From contig NZ_AP024237.1 in assembly GCF_016592155.1 (NCBI RefSeq), positions 1,674,001 through 1,738,000 of the forward strand: 64,000 nt of DNA. The letters are read 5' to 3'. How positions within the stretch are numbered: position 1 is the first letter of the stretch; every line of letters starts with the position of its first letter. The DNA is from Mycobacterium heckeshornense (GTDB lineage: Bacteria > Actinomycetota > Actinomycetes > Mycobacteriales > Mycobacteriaceae). This document shows positions 25,775 through 35,100 of the stretch, one piece after another. The notes beneath the pieces are model-generated. The model ran no database searches and was not told where the DNA came from. It worked only from the letters and a program-made list of their open reading frames with translations. The position numbers and the translations under genes are program-made.

Positions 25775-26959
25775 GTGAGCGACCGACTACAGGTGGACAC
25801 CGAGTGGTGCCGCTATCCCTTTCAGCTGGTGCCCGACGACGACATGCTGCGGTTCCCGGCGGCTGAAGGCCAACACCCGGATCAGGAGTCGGATACCTGG
25901 TTCATTGCCGGGGAGCTTACCGGCACATCCGGTCGGCCTTTCGCGTTCTTGACCATCTTCAACAAGAATCGCCCAGGTGGGTCCGTGGTCGCCGATTTCT
26001 ACACGATGGCGCTATTTGATTGCGACACAGGGGTATACGGCACATATACCGACTACGATATGCCACCGGCCAACCTTAAGCGGCCAGGTCCGCCCAAGCT
26101 GGCCGCGGCCACAGGGCATCTCGACCTCAGCTACGATTGTGGGATCGGGACAGCGGTGTGGACGACCTGCCGCGGCAGCGACGGTCAGCTGCTGCCCTAC
26201 ACCTACCGGGTGAACCTGGTTGGCATCGACCAAGCGAGTCAGCCGATGCAGCTCGAGCTCGACGTGACACCGACACGTGGCCCGGTGCCCGTCGGTGCAT
26301 CGCAATACCACGGCAAGATCGCCTGCTTCGGGCAGCCCGACACCTATTCCTATTTCCAAGCCAGGATGGCGATGACGGGGACATTGCGTTGGGGCGAGCT
26401 GCACGAGCAAGTCAGCGGCGACGCCGGGCATGTGGATCGGCAGTGGTTTCCCAAATACGCCGGTGGCGGCGGCACCGGGGGAGACCCGCGGGCGCGGTCA
26501 CACGAATGGCGCACCATCAACCTGGACAACGGTATCGATCTGAGCATCTGGCGGCAGTTCGACCGTACGAACAACAATGCACTGCAACCGTTCTCCGGTG
26601 TCACGGTCAGCTATCCAGACTCGCCCCCGGACTGCTTCGAGGACGTTGAGGTTACCGTCGACACCTATGTGCGATGGCCGGATTCGGTTCGCCCGCTGAT
26701 CCCGCCGCTGTCGGCGGTCCGCTACATGCCCGATCGCCACCGGCTTAGCTGCGCTGCACTGCAATTGGATCTCACCGGCGAGCCATTGGTGGCCGCCCCG
26801 GCACATGCGCTGCCGATCGAATACATGGAGGGTCCCTATCACTATCAAGGAACTCTGCGCGGAGAAGCCGTGAGCGGCTTCGGGTTCTACGAACGCTCGT
26901 TGGCGCTGTACCGCGAGTGGGAGCTCAACGACGTGTGGGCGCACGGCCAGCCGGACTAA
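25775..26959 (+). CDS. CrtC/AttH-type lipocalin-like protein
   Basis: 394 residues from GTG 25775, preceded by GCGAGG. The layout fits the carotenoid 1,2-hydratase (CrtC)/AttH lipocalin family: WFIAGELTGTSGRPFAFLTI and FNKNRPGG near the N-terminus, HLDLSYDCGIG in the middle, SQYHGKIACFGQPDTYSYFQ, then DAGHVDRQWFPKYAGG, and a C-terminal EYMEGPYHYQGTLRGEAVSG with GFGFYERS. CrtC adds water to isolated double bonds of isoprenoids; whether this protein is a hydratase or only binds lipids cannot be told. It ends four bases inside the convergent Rieske oxygenase gene. Confidence 0.75.
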   Translation: MSDRLQVDTEWCRYPFQLVPDDDMLRFPAAEGQHPDQESDTWFIAGELTGTSGRPFAFLTIFNKNRPGGSVVADFYTMALFDCDTGVYGTYTDYDMPPANLKRPGPPKLAAATGHLDLSYDCGIGTAVWTTCRGSDGQLLPYTYRVNLVGIDQASQPMQLELDVTPTRGPVPVGASQYHGKIACFGQPDTYSYFQARMAMTGTLRWGELHEQVSGDAGHVDRQWFPKYAGGGGTGGDPRARSHEWRTINLDNGIDLSIWRQFDRTNNNALQPFSGVTVSYPDSPPDCFEDVEVTVDTYVRWPDSVRPLIPPLSAVRYMPDRHRLSCAALQLDLTGEPLVAAPAHALPIEYMEGPYHYQGTLRGEAVSGFGFYERSLALYREWELNDVWAHGQPD

Positions 26960-28092
26960 CCGGCCAGGGCGTGGTCCCAGCTGCGGTGGCGGTGCTGCAG
27001 CCCCGGCTCGTTGCGGCCGAACAACAAACGGTCGTGGGCGCCTGACTCCAGGTTGGCTTGCAGCTTCGCGGCCAGCCGGTAGTCCTCGTCGCGCACCGTG
27101 GCGTGGGCATAGTCGAAGACGGCTCGGGCGCCGGTGGCCACCGATTCGTCGGACAAATCCAACGGTGTCGAGTTCTGATGCACCGTAACGGATCTGCCCG
27201 GCCTGTCGCCCGGATAGATCCGGAACAGCTCGCCGTTGGCGATTGTCACCGACAGCACGATGTTCGGGAACAGGGCGTAGATGACCACCATGTTGTGGAA
27301 CGGGTCCCACTGAGATTCGGGAATGTTCTCCAATTCCAGGATGGAATTGAGCGGGAAGATCAGCCGGTGATGAGCGCCGAATTCGTCGAAGACCGTGCAG
27401 TTGCTCCTGGCGATTTTGGCGAACGTCTCTCGGTGCACCGTGGCGAAATGATAATTCTCCGAAAAGGTATCGACCGCCAGTTTCCAGTTGATGGGGGAGT
27501 CCAGCACCTTCTCACCCAGCGGGGACCACCGTCCGATACCCCACGACTCGAGCTCCTCCGCCAACGACCCCAGGTGCCCGGCGACATCCAGCGTCGCGCC
27601 GGGATCCAATGCGATCCAGAGGAACCCGGCGAACTCGGCGGCCGGCAGCTCGGTCAGGCCGTCTGACTTTACGGCGACCCCTGGGAAGCCTTCACGACCG
27701 GGAACGCCGACCAGACGTCCGGTGTTGTCGTATGTCCACGCGTGGTATGGGCAACTGAACCGTTTCGCGGTGCCGCATCCACTTACCACCTGCGCCTGGC
27801 GGTGCAGACAGACGTTGTTGAACGCCTTGACCGTTCCACCCGACGTCCTGGTCAGCAGGATCGACCTTCCCATCACGGTCTTCGTGCAGTAGCTGCCCGG
27901 CTCAGGCAGCTCCGAGACGTAGCCGACCAGCTGGGGGCTGGTCATCAGCATTGCCCTGTCGCGTTCGTGCCGCTCGACCGAGGTGTAGTCGCGCGCGTCG
28001 ACGGTATGCTCGGCGGGCGCCAGGTCGGTCGTCTTGTCGCGCGCGAGCTTTAACGCGCGGCGCGTCAAGTCGATAAGCTGATCGCGGTCCAT
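26956..28092 (-). CDS. Rieske ring-hydroxylating oxygenase, alpha subunit
   Basis: 378 residues. Rieske cluster ligands are C95-x-H97 (NVCLHRQAQVVSG) and C114-P-Y-H117 (FSCPYHAWTYD). The catalytic iron motif is NWKLAVDTFSENYHFATVH, with E212, H215 and H220 as candidate bridge and ligands. The C-terminal part has VVIYALFPNIVLSVTIANG and VRDEDYRLAAKLQANL, LLFGRNEPGLQHRHR. It should hydroxylate a ring or N-methyl-type substrate using an external reductase. It lies convergent to the CrtC-like gene and divergent (40 bases) from the MerR regulator, which may control it. A decayed relative is at 5027-5486. Confidence 0.9.
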   Translation of the reverse strand: MDRDQLIDLTRRALKLARDKTTDLAPAEHTVDARDYTSVERHERDRAMLMTSPQLVGYVSELPEPGSYCTKTVMGRSILLTRTSGGTVKAFNNVCLHRQAQVVSGCGTAKRFSCPYHAWTYDNTGRLVGVPGREGFPGVAVKSDGLTELPAAEFAGFLWIALDPGATLDVAGHLGSLAEELESWGIGRWSPLGEKVLDSPINWKLAVDTFSENYHFATVHRETFAKIARSNCTVFDEFGAHHRLIFPLNSILELENIPESQWDPFHNMVVIYALFPNIVLSVTIANGELFRIYPGDRPGRSVTVHQNSTPLDLSDESVATGARAVFDYAHATVRDEDYRLAAKLQANLESGAHDRLLFGRNEPGLQHRHRSWDHALAG

Positions 28093-28132
28093 GCCCCCAG
28101 TACAGACCTTGGCACGGTTGTAGGGTCAAGCT

Positions 28133-28996
28133 GTGGCTGAGCAGTTGCTGATCGGCGACGTCACGGCCCTGACCGGGATTGCGCCGGGCCGCATCCGCCA
28201 TTACCAGAAAATCGGGCTGCTGCGGGCCGATCACCTGTCCAACGGCTACCGGGTCTTCGACGTCGAGCAGGTGCTTGACCTGTTGCGCGTCGATCTGCTG
28301 CGCAGCCTGGGTGTGAGCATCAAGGACATCCAGCGATTGGCTCACCAGACCGCTCTGGTCGATATCCTTGCCGAGCACCGTGCATCGCTGGTGGCCCAGC
28401 GTGACCGGTTGGAGCAGTTGATCGCTGCCATCGACGCTGCTACCGATATTGCCGACGCCGACGTGAACGAATGCATCCTGCGGCGGCTCGCAACCTCGCA
28501 TCGGCACAGCATTGGCGTCATCGGGCGGTTGAGCGCTCCGTTGTCTCCGGCAACCGCCGCGATGTACGCCGATCTCTTCAATGAGTGGCAGCTGCCGGTT
28601 CCCGCGCTGTTCGGGCAGATGCCGTTGCCGCCGGCGGCCAGCACGCTGCTGGAGGAGCTCGCTGAGACACCGGGGCGTGACGTGTTGTTCACCCGGCTGC
28701 GCCAACTCGCTCGAGACGTCGTCGCGCTCGGCGAAAAGGACGCCGCCGCAACCCAGCTCGCCCAGGCCTGGATCGAGCAGCAACTGGCCGACCCGCTGCC
28801 CGACGACGTGGTCACCGTGCTGCGCGGCGTCCAACCGTTGCTCGAGCGTGACCCCGTCATCGTCCAGGGTTTCCGCACCTGGGCCGCGTCGATCACCCCT
28901 GCGGCAGCCCATTTCATCGACGAGATGGCACGGGAGACTGCGCGCCGCGGGCTGGAGACCGTCAGTGTCATCGTGTTGCCGCCCGCCGAGCCCTGA
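28133..28996 (+). CDS. MerR-family transcriptional regulator
   Basis: 287 residues from GTG 28133. The MerR winged-helix DNA-binding domain is clear: LLIGDVTALTGIAPGRIRHY, QKIGLLRA, GYRVFDVEQVLDLLRVDLLR, then LGVSIKDIQRL (residues 5-75), followed by a coiled dimerisation helix (EHRASLVAQRDRLEQLIAAI). The long C-terminal domain of about 170 residues resembles the helical ligand domains of large actinobacterial MerR proteins; its ligand is unknown. It is divergent from the Rieske oxygenase gene across 40 bases. Confidence 0.9.
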   Translation: MAEQLLIGDVTALTGIAPGRIRHYQKIGLLRADHLSNGYRVFDVEQVLDLLRVDLLRSLGVSIKDIQRLAHQTALVDILAEHRASLVAQRDRLEQLIAAIDAATDIADADVNECILRRLATSHRHSIGVIGRLSAPLSPATAAMYADLFNEWQLPVPALFGQMPLPPAASTLLEELAETPGRDVLFTRLRQLARDVVALGEKDAAATQLAQAWIEQQLADPLPDDVVTVLRGVQPLLERDPVIVQGFRTWAASITPAAAHFIDEMARETARRGLETVSVIVLPPAEP

Positions 28997-29020
28997 CGCT
29001 GATGTGCTGATCTTTCGTTT

Positions 29021-29170
29021 TTAAGGCCGGCTCCCGGGGAAGGCCGCCGGGGCCATGTTCTGCAAATCAGCGACGCCGCTGATCGTCTCTGCCACCCATT
29101 GGCTTTGCCAGTCGCCGCACAGCGTTCGCGCCAACCGCGATGACGCAGTGTCCGAGGTGGCGCCGGTCAC
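29021..29170 (-). CDS. Possible 49-residue small protein overlapping the pseudokinase stop
   Basis: A GTG at 29170 overlaps the TGA of the kinase-like gene (GTGA) and opens a frame reading [20 protein letters not shown] and [20 protein letters not shown] to TAA 29021. The overlap suggests translational coupling; alternatively the frame is what remains of a longer kinase C-terminus. No family recognised, and short open frames are common in GC-rich DNA. Confidence 0.3.
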   Translation of the reverse strand: MTGATSDTASSRLARTLCGDWQSQWVAETISGVADLQNMAPAAFPGSRP

Positions 29171-30768
29171 CCGCCAGCGGGCTCCCAGGCGAATCCTCCA
29201 GGGGTTCCCACACAACTGACGGGTGCGCCCGAATTCGAAATGGTCGTCGCGCCCGTCTGCTGGGGACTGCAGGGCATGCCGACGGCTGGGCGGCTGTCGA
29301 TGCCGGCCACAGGGGCCGTCGGCGATGACGGCATGGTCGTCGGCGGTCTCGTTGTCACGGACGGTGTTCTCACGGTCGCTACCTGCGACGGAGTGGTGGT
29401 CGTCGGCGCAGGCGTGCCGATTGTCGGCGGCGGGGTGATCGCGGGCAGGGGAGCGGGGGCGCTGGACACCGAGGTGACGGTCACCGGCATCGGGGCTGCG
29501 GGCGGGGCGCTGGTCGCTGCGGGTGGTGTCTCGACATCGGTTGGCGCGCGGTGGAACCCAGAGCGTGAGTGCAGCGCCATGACGACGACGAAGCCGATCA
29601 GCACGACCCCGACGGCGAGGACGACTGGCACGGCTCGGGGCATCAGACGCCCCCTGGACGCCACTGGTCTGTCATCGGTCATCGCACCGGATATCGCGGG
29701 TTCCGGGGACGTCACGGCATCACCGATTTCCGCGTTGGGCATCGGCTCGCTCGGGGCGGGACCATGGTTGTCCGCAAGATCCGCCGGAGCCGGCACGGAT
29801 GGTGCGACCGCCGCGCCCTGAGTGTCTGATCGCTCAGCCACACCTGGTGGGTGGGTGGCAGCGGCGTCAGTTTCAGGATCGGCGGGTGCGCCGGTGGCAG
29901 GCGGTCCGGGTGCGGTGGCGAGCACAGATGGTTCGCACTGGCCGGCCCTAAGCGCGTCGGCGAAGTCTCGGCATCGTGGGAACCGCTCATCGGGAGCCTT
30001 GGCAAGGGCACGCGAAATGGGCTGGTCGAACGGCGCCAGCTCTGGCCGCACATCACCTGGCAGCGGCGGTGATTCGTTGAGATGCTTGCTAATCACCACC
30101 GCGGGATTGCCGTGAGCGAACGGCGGCGAGCCCGTCAGGAGATGAAAAGCGGTACACGCCAGGGCATACTGGTCGGTCCGGCCGTCGACTGAGCTGTCCA
30201 TCAGCTGCTCCGGCGCGCCATAACTTACGCTGCCGACGGTCAAGTTCGTCGCTGTCAGACCGTTGATATCGTCGATCTGGGCAATACCCAAATCGGCCAG
30301 CACGATTCGTCGTTCGTCGGCACAGGGCCGGGTGATGAGGATATTGCCCGGCTTCACACGCCGGTGCAGCAGCCCGTGGTCGTGCGCGTAGTCGAGGGCA
30401 TGAGCGATCCCGGTGACAATCTCGACCACCAGGTGGGGCGGCATGCCCTTCGGATAGCTCTCGCTGACCAGCTGAGCCGCAGTGGTGCCGTCGATGTAGT
30501 CGACTGAAAGCCATAGCCGTTCGTTGCACTCACCACGGTCGTGCAGTCCGACGATGTGCGGGTGCCACAGCGCCGCCGCCAGGTCGGACTCCCGGATGAA
30601 CCGCGCGCGATACTCGGGGTCGGCCGAGACCTCCTCCGAAAGGATCCGCAGCGCGTGACGGCGCGGCAACCTCGGATGTTCCGCCAGATATACCTCGCTG
30701 GCCGGCCCGCTGCCCAGCAGCCGAACAATTTTGAACCCGGCAGCTGTCGCACCATGGGCCAGCGGCAT
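29167..30768 (-). CDS. Transmembrane Ser/Thr protein kinase homologue, probable pseudokinase
   Basis: 533 residues: kinase-like domain (about 10-275), Pro/Ala-rich linker, one transmembrane helix (about 378-400, [20 protein letters not shown]), and an extracellular Thr/Pro-rich tail with two cysteines ([29 protein letters not shown]). The fold markers are present (glycine loop [11 protein letters not shown], alpha-C Glu60, [25 protein letters not shown]), but the ATP-anchoring Lys is Arg41 (HALRIL), the HRD catalytic Asp is Arg137 ([10 protein letters not shown]), and DFG is DLG (159-161). Phosphotransfer is therefore doubtful; it may act as a sensor or scaffold. The catalytic codons were read as CGG (Arg41) and CGT (Arg137). 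It faces the DUF1906 gene divergently across 173 bases. Confidence 0.85.
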   Translation of the reverse strand: MPLAHGATAAGFKIVRLLGSGPASEVYLAEHPRLPRRHALRILSEEVSADPEYRARFIRESDLAAALWHPHIVGLHDRGECNERLWLSVDYIDGTTAAQLVSESYPKGMPPHLVVEIVTGIAHALDYAHDHGLLHRRVKPGNILITRPCADERRIVLADLGIAQIDDINGLTATNLTVGSVSYGAPEQLMDSSVDGRTDQYALACTAFHLLTGSPPFAHGNPAVVISKHLNESPPLPGDVRPELAPFDQPISRALAKAPDERFPRCRDFADALRAGQCEPSVLATAPGPPATGAPADPETDAAATHPPGVAERSDTQGAAVAPSVPAPADLADNHGPAPSEPMPNAEIGDAVTSPEPAISGAMTDDRPVASRGRLMPRAVPVVLAVGVVLIGFVVVMALHSRSGFHRAPTDVETPPAATSAPPAAPMPVTVTSVSSAPAPLPAITPPPTIGTPAPTTTTPSQVATVRTPSVTTRPPTTMPSSPTAPVAGIDSRPAVGMPCSPQQTGATTISNSGAPVSCVGTPGGFAWEPAGG

Positions 30769-30941
30769 GGGGAGGATCGTAGCGAGCGGCGTGTGAGGTC
30801 AAAGTGCCGGTGCACGCGAAAAACCGGCCCCGCTTCCGCTCACCGCAGCCCGGCGCGACGGCGCGCTGCCGACATAATTGATTGATTTGAGGCCAGTGGC
30901 GTTAATGTGACAGTTGATACGTTTGTCGTACTCTGTGACAC

Positions 30942-31655
30942 GTGTCGATCTCCCGGCGTGACGTGCTCAAACTCGCCGCAGCGACGCCCGCTCTGCTGGG
31001 CCTGGGCGCGGCGGTGAGCTCGGCTCCGGCTATGGCCAGCCCGCTGGGAATCTTGCTGGACTATGCGGCCGGAGTTATCCCGGCCAGCGAGATCAAGGCC
31101 GCTGGCGCGGTGGGCTCGATTCGGTATGTGTCCGATCGCAGGCCCGGCGGAGCGTGGATGCTCGGCAAGCCCATCCAGCTCGACGAGGCTCGCGACCTGT
31201 ACCGCAACGGGCTCAAGATCGTTTCCTGTTACCAATACGGCAAGCAAGAGACCGCTGACTGGCTGGGTGGGCAGAACGCCGGCGTTCTGCACGCCAAGCG
31301 TGGCTGGCAGCTGCACCAAGCCGCCGGTGGCCCCGTCGGAGCACCGATTTATGCCTCGATCGATGACGATCCCTCGTATCAGCAGTACAAACAGCAGGTA
31401 GCGCCCTATCTGCGAGGCTGGGAGTCAGTGCTGGGCCATCAGCGGGTCGGCGTCTACGCCAACTCCAAGACGATCGACTGGGCGCTGCAGGATGGCTTGG
31501 GCTCCTATTTTTGGCAGCACAACTGGGGCTCCCCCAAAGGGTTCACCCACCCCGCGGCCCATCTACACCAGGTCGAGATCGACAAGCGCACCGTCGGCGG
31601 TGTGGGCGTCGACATCAACCACATTCTTAAGCCGCAGTTCGGCCAGTGGGACTAG
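30942..31655 (+). CDS. Tat-exported DUF1906 (glycoside-hydrolase-like) protein, Rv2525c homologue
   Basis: 237 residues from GTG 30942. The N-terminus is a twin-arginine signal: SISRRDVLKLAAATPALLGL ending near AMA-SPLG (about residue 33). The mature domain starts GILLDYAAGVIPASEIKAAG, typical of DUF1906 proteins that fold as a TIM barrel like GH25 lysozymes, with YASIDDDPSYQQY, VGVYANS and WQHNWG along the barrel. From memory the M. tuberculosis orthologue Rv2525c sits next to fas, is a Tat substrate and has been linked to cell-envelope properties. Its enzymatic activity is not established. Position and length agree with that protein. Confidence 0.93.
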   Translation: MSISRRDVLKLAAATPALLGLGAAVSSAPAMASPLGILLDYAAGVIPASEIKAAGAVGSIRYVSDRRPGGAWMLGKPIQLDEARDLYRNGLKIVSCYQYGKQETADWLGGQNAGVLHAKRGWQLHQAAGGPVGAPIYASIDDDPSYQQYKQQVAPYLRGWESVLGHQRVGVYANSKTIDWALQDGLGSYFWQHNWGSPKGFTHPAAHLHQVEIDKRTVGGVGVDINHILKPQFGQWD

Positions 31656-31860
31656 GGTGGGGCGACACCCTGGCCACGGAACCGGGCACCCACATCTGAC
31701 TCACGAGTAGGGTCCCAGCAAACTTCTGACGCGATGTCGGCAGGCGCGATTTTTGGCGGCGCCCGGCGGCCGCGCTCGCAGATCCGATCCGTCACCCGCA
31801 GCACGGCCGAAATTTTTAACATAACGATTACGTAACAATACTGCCTTGATCTGCGCCGTT

Positions 31861-31882
31861 GTGGCTACTCGACCGTAACCAC
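31861..31882. promoter_or_regulatory. Inverted repeat upstream of fas
   Basis: GTGGCTAC, six-base spacer, GTAACCAC: seven of eight positions pair. Located about 315 bases before the fas start, just after the A/T-rich promoter-like island. Confidence 0.35.
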
Positions 31883-31930
31883 CTGCATCCAGGACGTTTG
31901 TCTCGCCAGTCCTCGACGCCCGATATGCAT

Positions 31931-31948
31931 GGTGTTACCCACAACACC
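31931..31948. promoter_or_regulatory. Perfect 6-base inverted repeat upstream of fas
   Basis: GGTGTT-ACCCAC-AACACC, followed by a second GTTACCCA, so the site also contains a direct repeat of GTTACCCA. Candidate regulator-binding site about 250 bases before the fas start. Confidence 0.4.
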
Positions 31949-32195
31949 GTTACCCATGCGTAGAACTCACCAGTAACCGCTCAGCACACAAAATCGGCAC
32001 AGCCCCTTATGACACTCTTATTGCAACCGATGGAGTCGTTGCGGCCCTCGATGCCGACGAGCGGTCCGCCGATGACGCATCGGCCGGCTGGGATTCGGCC
32101 GGGTTCGACGGGGAATGACGACACGCTGGCCGGGCAGCGCGGGACTACGCCGGAGACGCGATACACACGGGACGCCACAGGGAGACAGGTACAAG

Positions 32196-35100
32196 GTGAC
32201 GATCTACGAGCACGACAGGGTGTCCGCCGACCATGACGGCAACATTTCGGAGGTCGTCCGCGGCGCCCACGCTCTGGTTGATCGCCTCTCCGCGGGAGAG
32301 CCGTATGCGGTCGCGTTCGGGGGGCAGGGCAGCGCCTGGTTGGAGACGCTAGAAGAGCTGGTGTCCTCCGCCGGGATCGAATCCGAATTGGCGACCCTGG
32401 TGGCCGAGGTGGACCTGCTGCTCGAGCCCGTCGCCCAAGAGCTCGTGGTGGTGCGTCCGATCGGTTTCGAGCCGCTGCAGTGGGTGCGGGCACTTGCGGC
32501 CGAAGACCCGGTTCCCTCGGCCAAGCAGTTGACGTCGGCGGCCGTGTCGGTGCCCGGTGTGCTGCTGACCCAGATCGCCGCCGTGCGTGCCCTGGCGCGC
32601 CAGGGCATGGATTTCGCTGCGACGCCGCCGGTCGCCATCATCGGGCATTCACAGGGCGTGCTGGCCGTCGAGTCGGTGAAGACAGCCGGCGAACGCGACA
32701 TTGAGCTGCTGGCCTTGGCGCAGCTGATCGGTGCGGCCGGCACGCTTGTAGCGCGTCGGCGCGGCATCTCGATCCTGGGTGACCGCCCGCCGATGGTGTC
32801 GGTGACCAACGCCGACCCCGAGCGCATCTATGCCCTGCTCGAAGCATTCGCCCAAGATGTGCGGACGGTGCTGCCGCCAGTGCTGTCCATCCGCAATGGT
32901 CGGCGTTCGGTGGTGATCACCGGAACTCCCGAACAGCTGTCGCGTTTCGAGCTCTACTGCAAGCAGATTTCCGAAAAGGAAGAGGCCGACCGCAAGAACA
33001 AGGTTCGTGGCGGCGACATCTTCGCTCCCGTCTTTGAACCGGTGCAGGTGGAGGTCGGTTTCCACAGCCCGCGACTGGCTGACGGGATCGACATCGTCGG
33101 CGGCTGGGCCGAGAAAATCGGCATCGACGTCGAATTGGCCCGCGACATGACCGAAGCCATCTTGGTGCGCCAGGTCGACTGGGTGGACGAAGTCGTGAGC
33201 GTCCACGAGGCCGGGGCGCGCTGGATTCTTGACCTGGGTCCGGGCGACATCCTGACCCGGCTGACCGCGCCGGTGATTCGCGGCCTGGGTGTCGGCATCG
33301 TGCCCGCGGCCACCCGCGGCGGTCAGCGCAACCTGTTCACCGTCGGCGCCGTTCCCGAGGTGGCGCGGCCGTGGTCCAGCTACGCGCCCTCGGTGGTGCG
33401 CCTGCCGGACGGGCGGATCAAACTGTCGACCAAGTTCACCCGGTTGACCGGCCGATCGCCGATCTTGCTGGCCGGCATGACACCGACCACCGTCGACGCC
33501 AAAATCGTTGCCGCAGCCGCCAACGCGGGGCACTGGGCCGAGCTGGCCGGCGGCGGGCAGGTCACCGAGGAGATTTTCCAGAACCGCATCGAGGAGATGA
33601 GGGGACTCCTCGAACCCGGGCGCACCTTCGAGTTCAACGCGCTGTTCCTCGACCCCTACCTGTGGAAGCTGCAGGTCGGCGGAAAACGGTTGGTGCAGAA
33701 GGCCCGCCAGTCCGGCGCGCCGATCGACGGCGTGGTTGTCAGCGCCGGTATCCCGGAACTGGAGGAAGCTGTCGAGCTCATCGACGAACTGGGCGGCATC
33801 GGCATCAGCCACGTGGTGTTCAAACCGGGCACGGTCGAGCAGATCCGCGCGGTGATCCGCATCGCCACCGAGGTGCCGACGACGCCCGTCATCATGCACA
33901 TTGAAGGTGGCCGTGCCGGGGGCCATCACTCCTGGGAAGACCTCGACGACCTGCTGTTGGCCACCTACTCCGAGCTGCGGTCGCGGCCCAACATCACGGT
34001 CTGCGTCGGCGGCGGCATCGGCACGCCGGAGCGGGCGGCCGAGTATCTGTCCGGCCGTTGGGCCGAGCCCTACGGCTTCCCGCTGATGCCGATCGACGGC
34101 ATCCTGGTCGGCACGGCAGCGATGGCCACCAAGGAGTCCACCACCTCGCCGTCGGTCAAGCGGATGCTGGTCGAAACCCAGGGCACCGACCAGTGGATCA
34201 GCGCCGGAAAAGCCCAGGGCGGCATGGCTTCTAGCCGCAGCCAGCTCGGTGCCGACATTCACGAGATCGACAATGCCGCCTCGCGCTGCGGTCGGCTGCT
34301 CGACGAGGTCGCCGGTGACGCCGAGGCGGTCGCCAAGCGCCGCGACGAGATCATCGCCGCGATGGCCGGCACCGCCAAGCCGTACTTCGGCGACGTGGGC
34401 GAGATGACCTACGCGCAGTGGTTGCGGCGCTACGTCGAGCTGACCATCGGTGACGGCAACTCGACCGCCGACACCGCGTCGCCGGGCAGCCCGTGGCTGG
34501 CCGACACCTGGCGTGACCGCTTCGAGCAGATGCTGCAGCGGGCCGAGGCGCGTCTGCACCCGCAAGACCATGGCCCGATCGAGACCCTGTTCTCCGACAA
34601 GCAATTGCTGGAGCGGCCCGACGAGGCGATCGCGACTCTGCTGCAGCGCTATCCCGACGCCGAGAGCGTGCAATTGCATCCGGCGGACGTGTCGTTCTTC
34701 GTCACACTGTGCAAGACGCTGGGCAAACCGGTTAACTTTGTGCCGGTCATCGACAAGGACGTGCGCCGCTGGTGGCGCAGCGATTCGCTGTGGCAGGCCC
34801 ATGACGCGCGTTACGACGCCGACCAGGTTTGCATCATTCCTGGCCCGACATCGGTCGCCGGCATCACCCGGATGGACGAACCCGTCGGCGAGCTGCTCGA
34901 CCGTTTCGAGCAGGCGGCGATCGACGAAGTGCTGGCGAGCGGCGTTGAACCGAAGCCGGTTACCGCGCGGCGCGTCGGCCGCACCGACATCACCGGTCCG
35001 CTGGCCGTCGTTCTCGATGCCCCCGACGTGTTGTGGGCTGGTCGCACCATGACCAACCCGGTGCATCGCATCGCCCATCCCGCCGATTGGCAGATTCACG

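Larger units (their letters stand above)
31656..32195. promoter_or_regulatory. fas upstream region (promoter and candidate FasR sites)
   Basis: 540 bases without a protein gene. An A/T-rich island at about 31810-31845 (TTTTTAACATAACGATTACG) stands out and probably holds a promoter. Two dyads follow: GTGGCTAC/GTAACCAC (31861-31882, 7 of 8 paired) and GGTGTT/AACACC (31931-31948). In mycobacteria fas-acpS is activated by the TetR-type regulator FasR acting on inverted repeats upstream of fas; these dyads are candidates, not demonstrated sites. Confidence 0.5.

Noticed and set aside
26498..27310. 270-codon minus-strand frame crossing the CrtC-like and Rieske genes
   Set aside because: Combines antisense of one gene with another frame of the next; both underlying genes have clear motifs.
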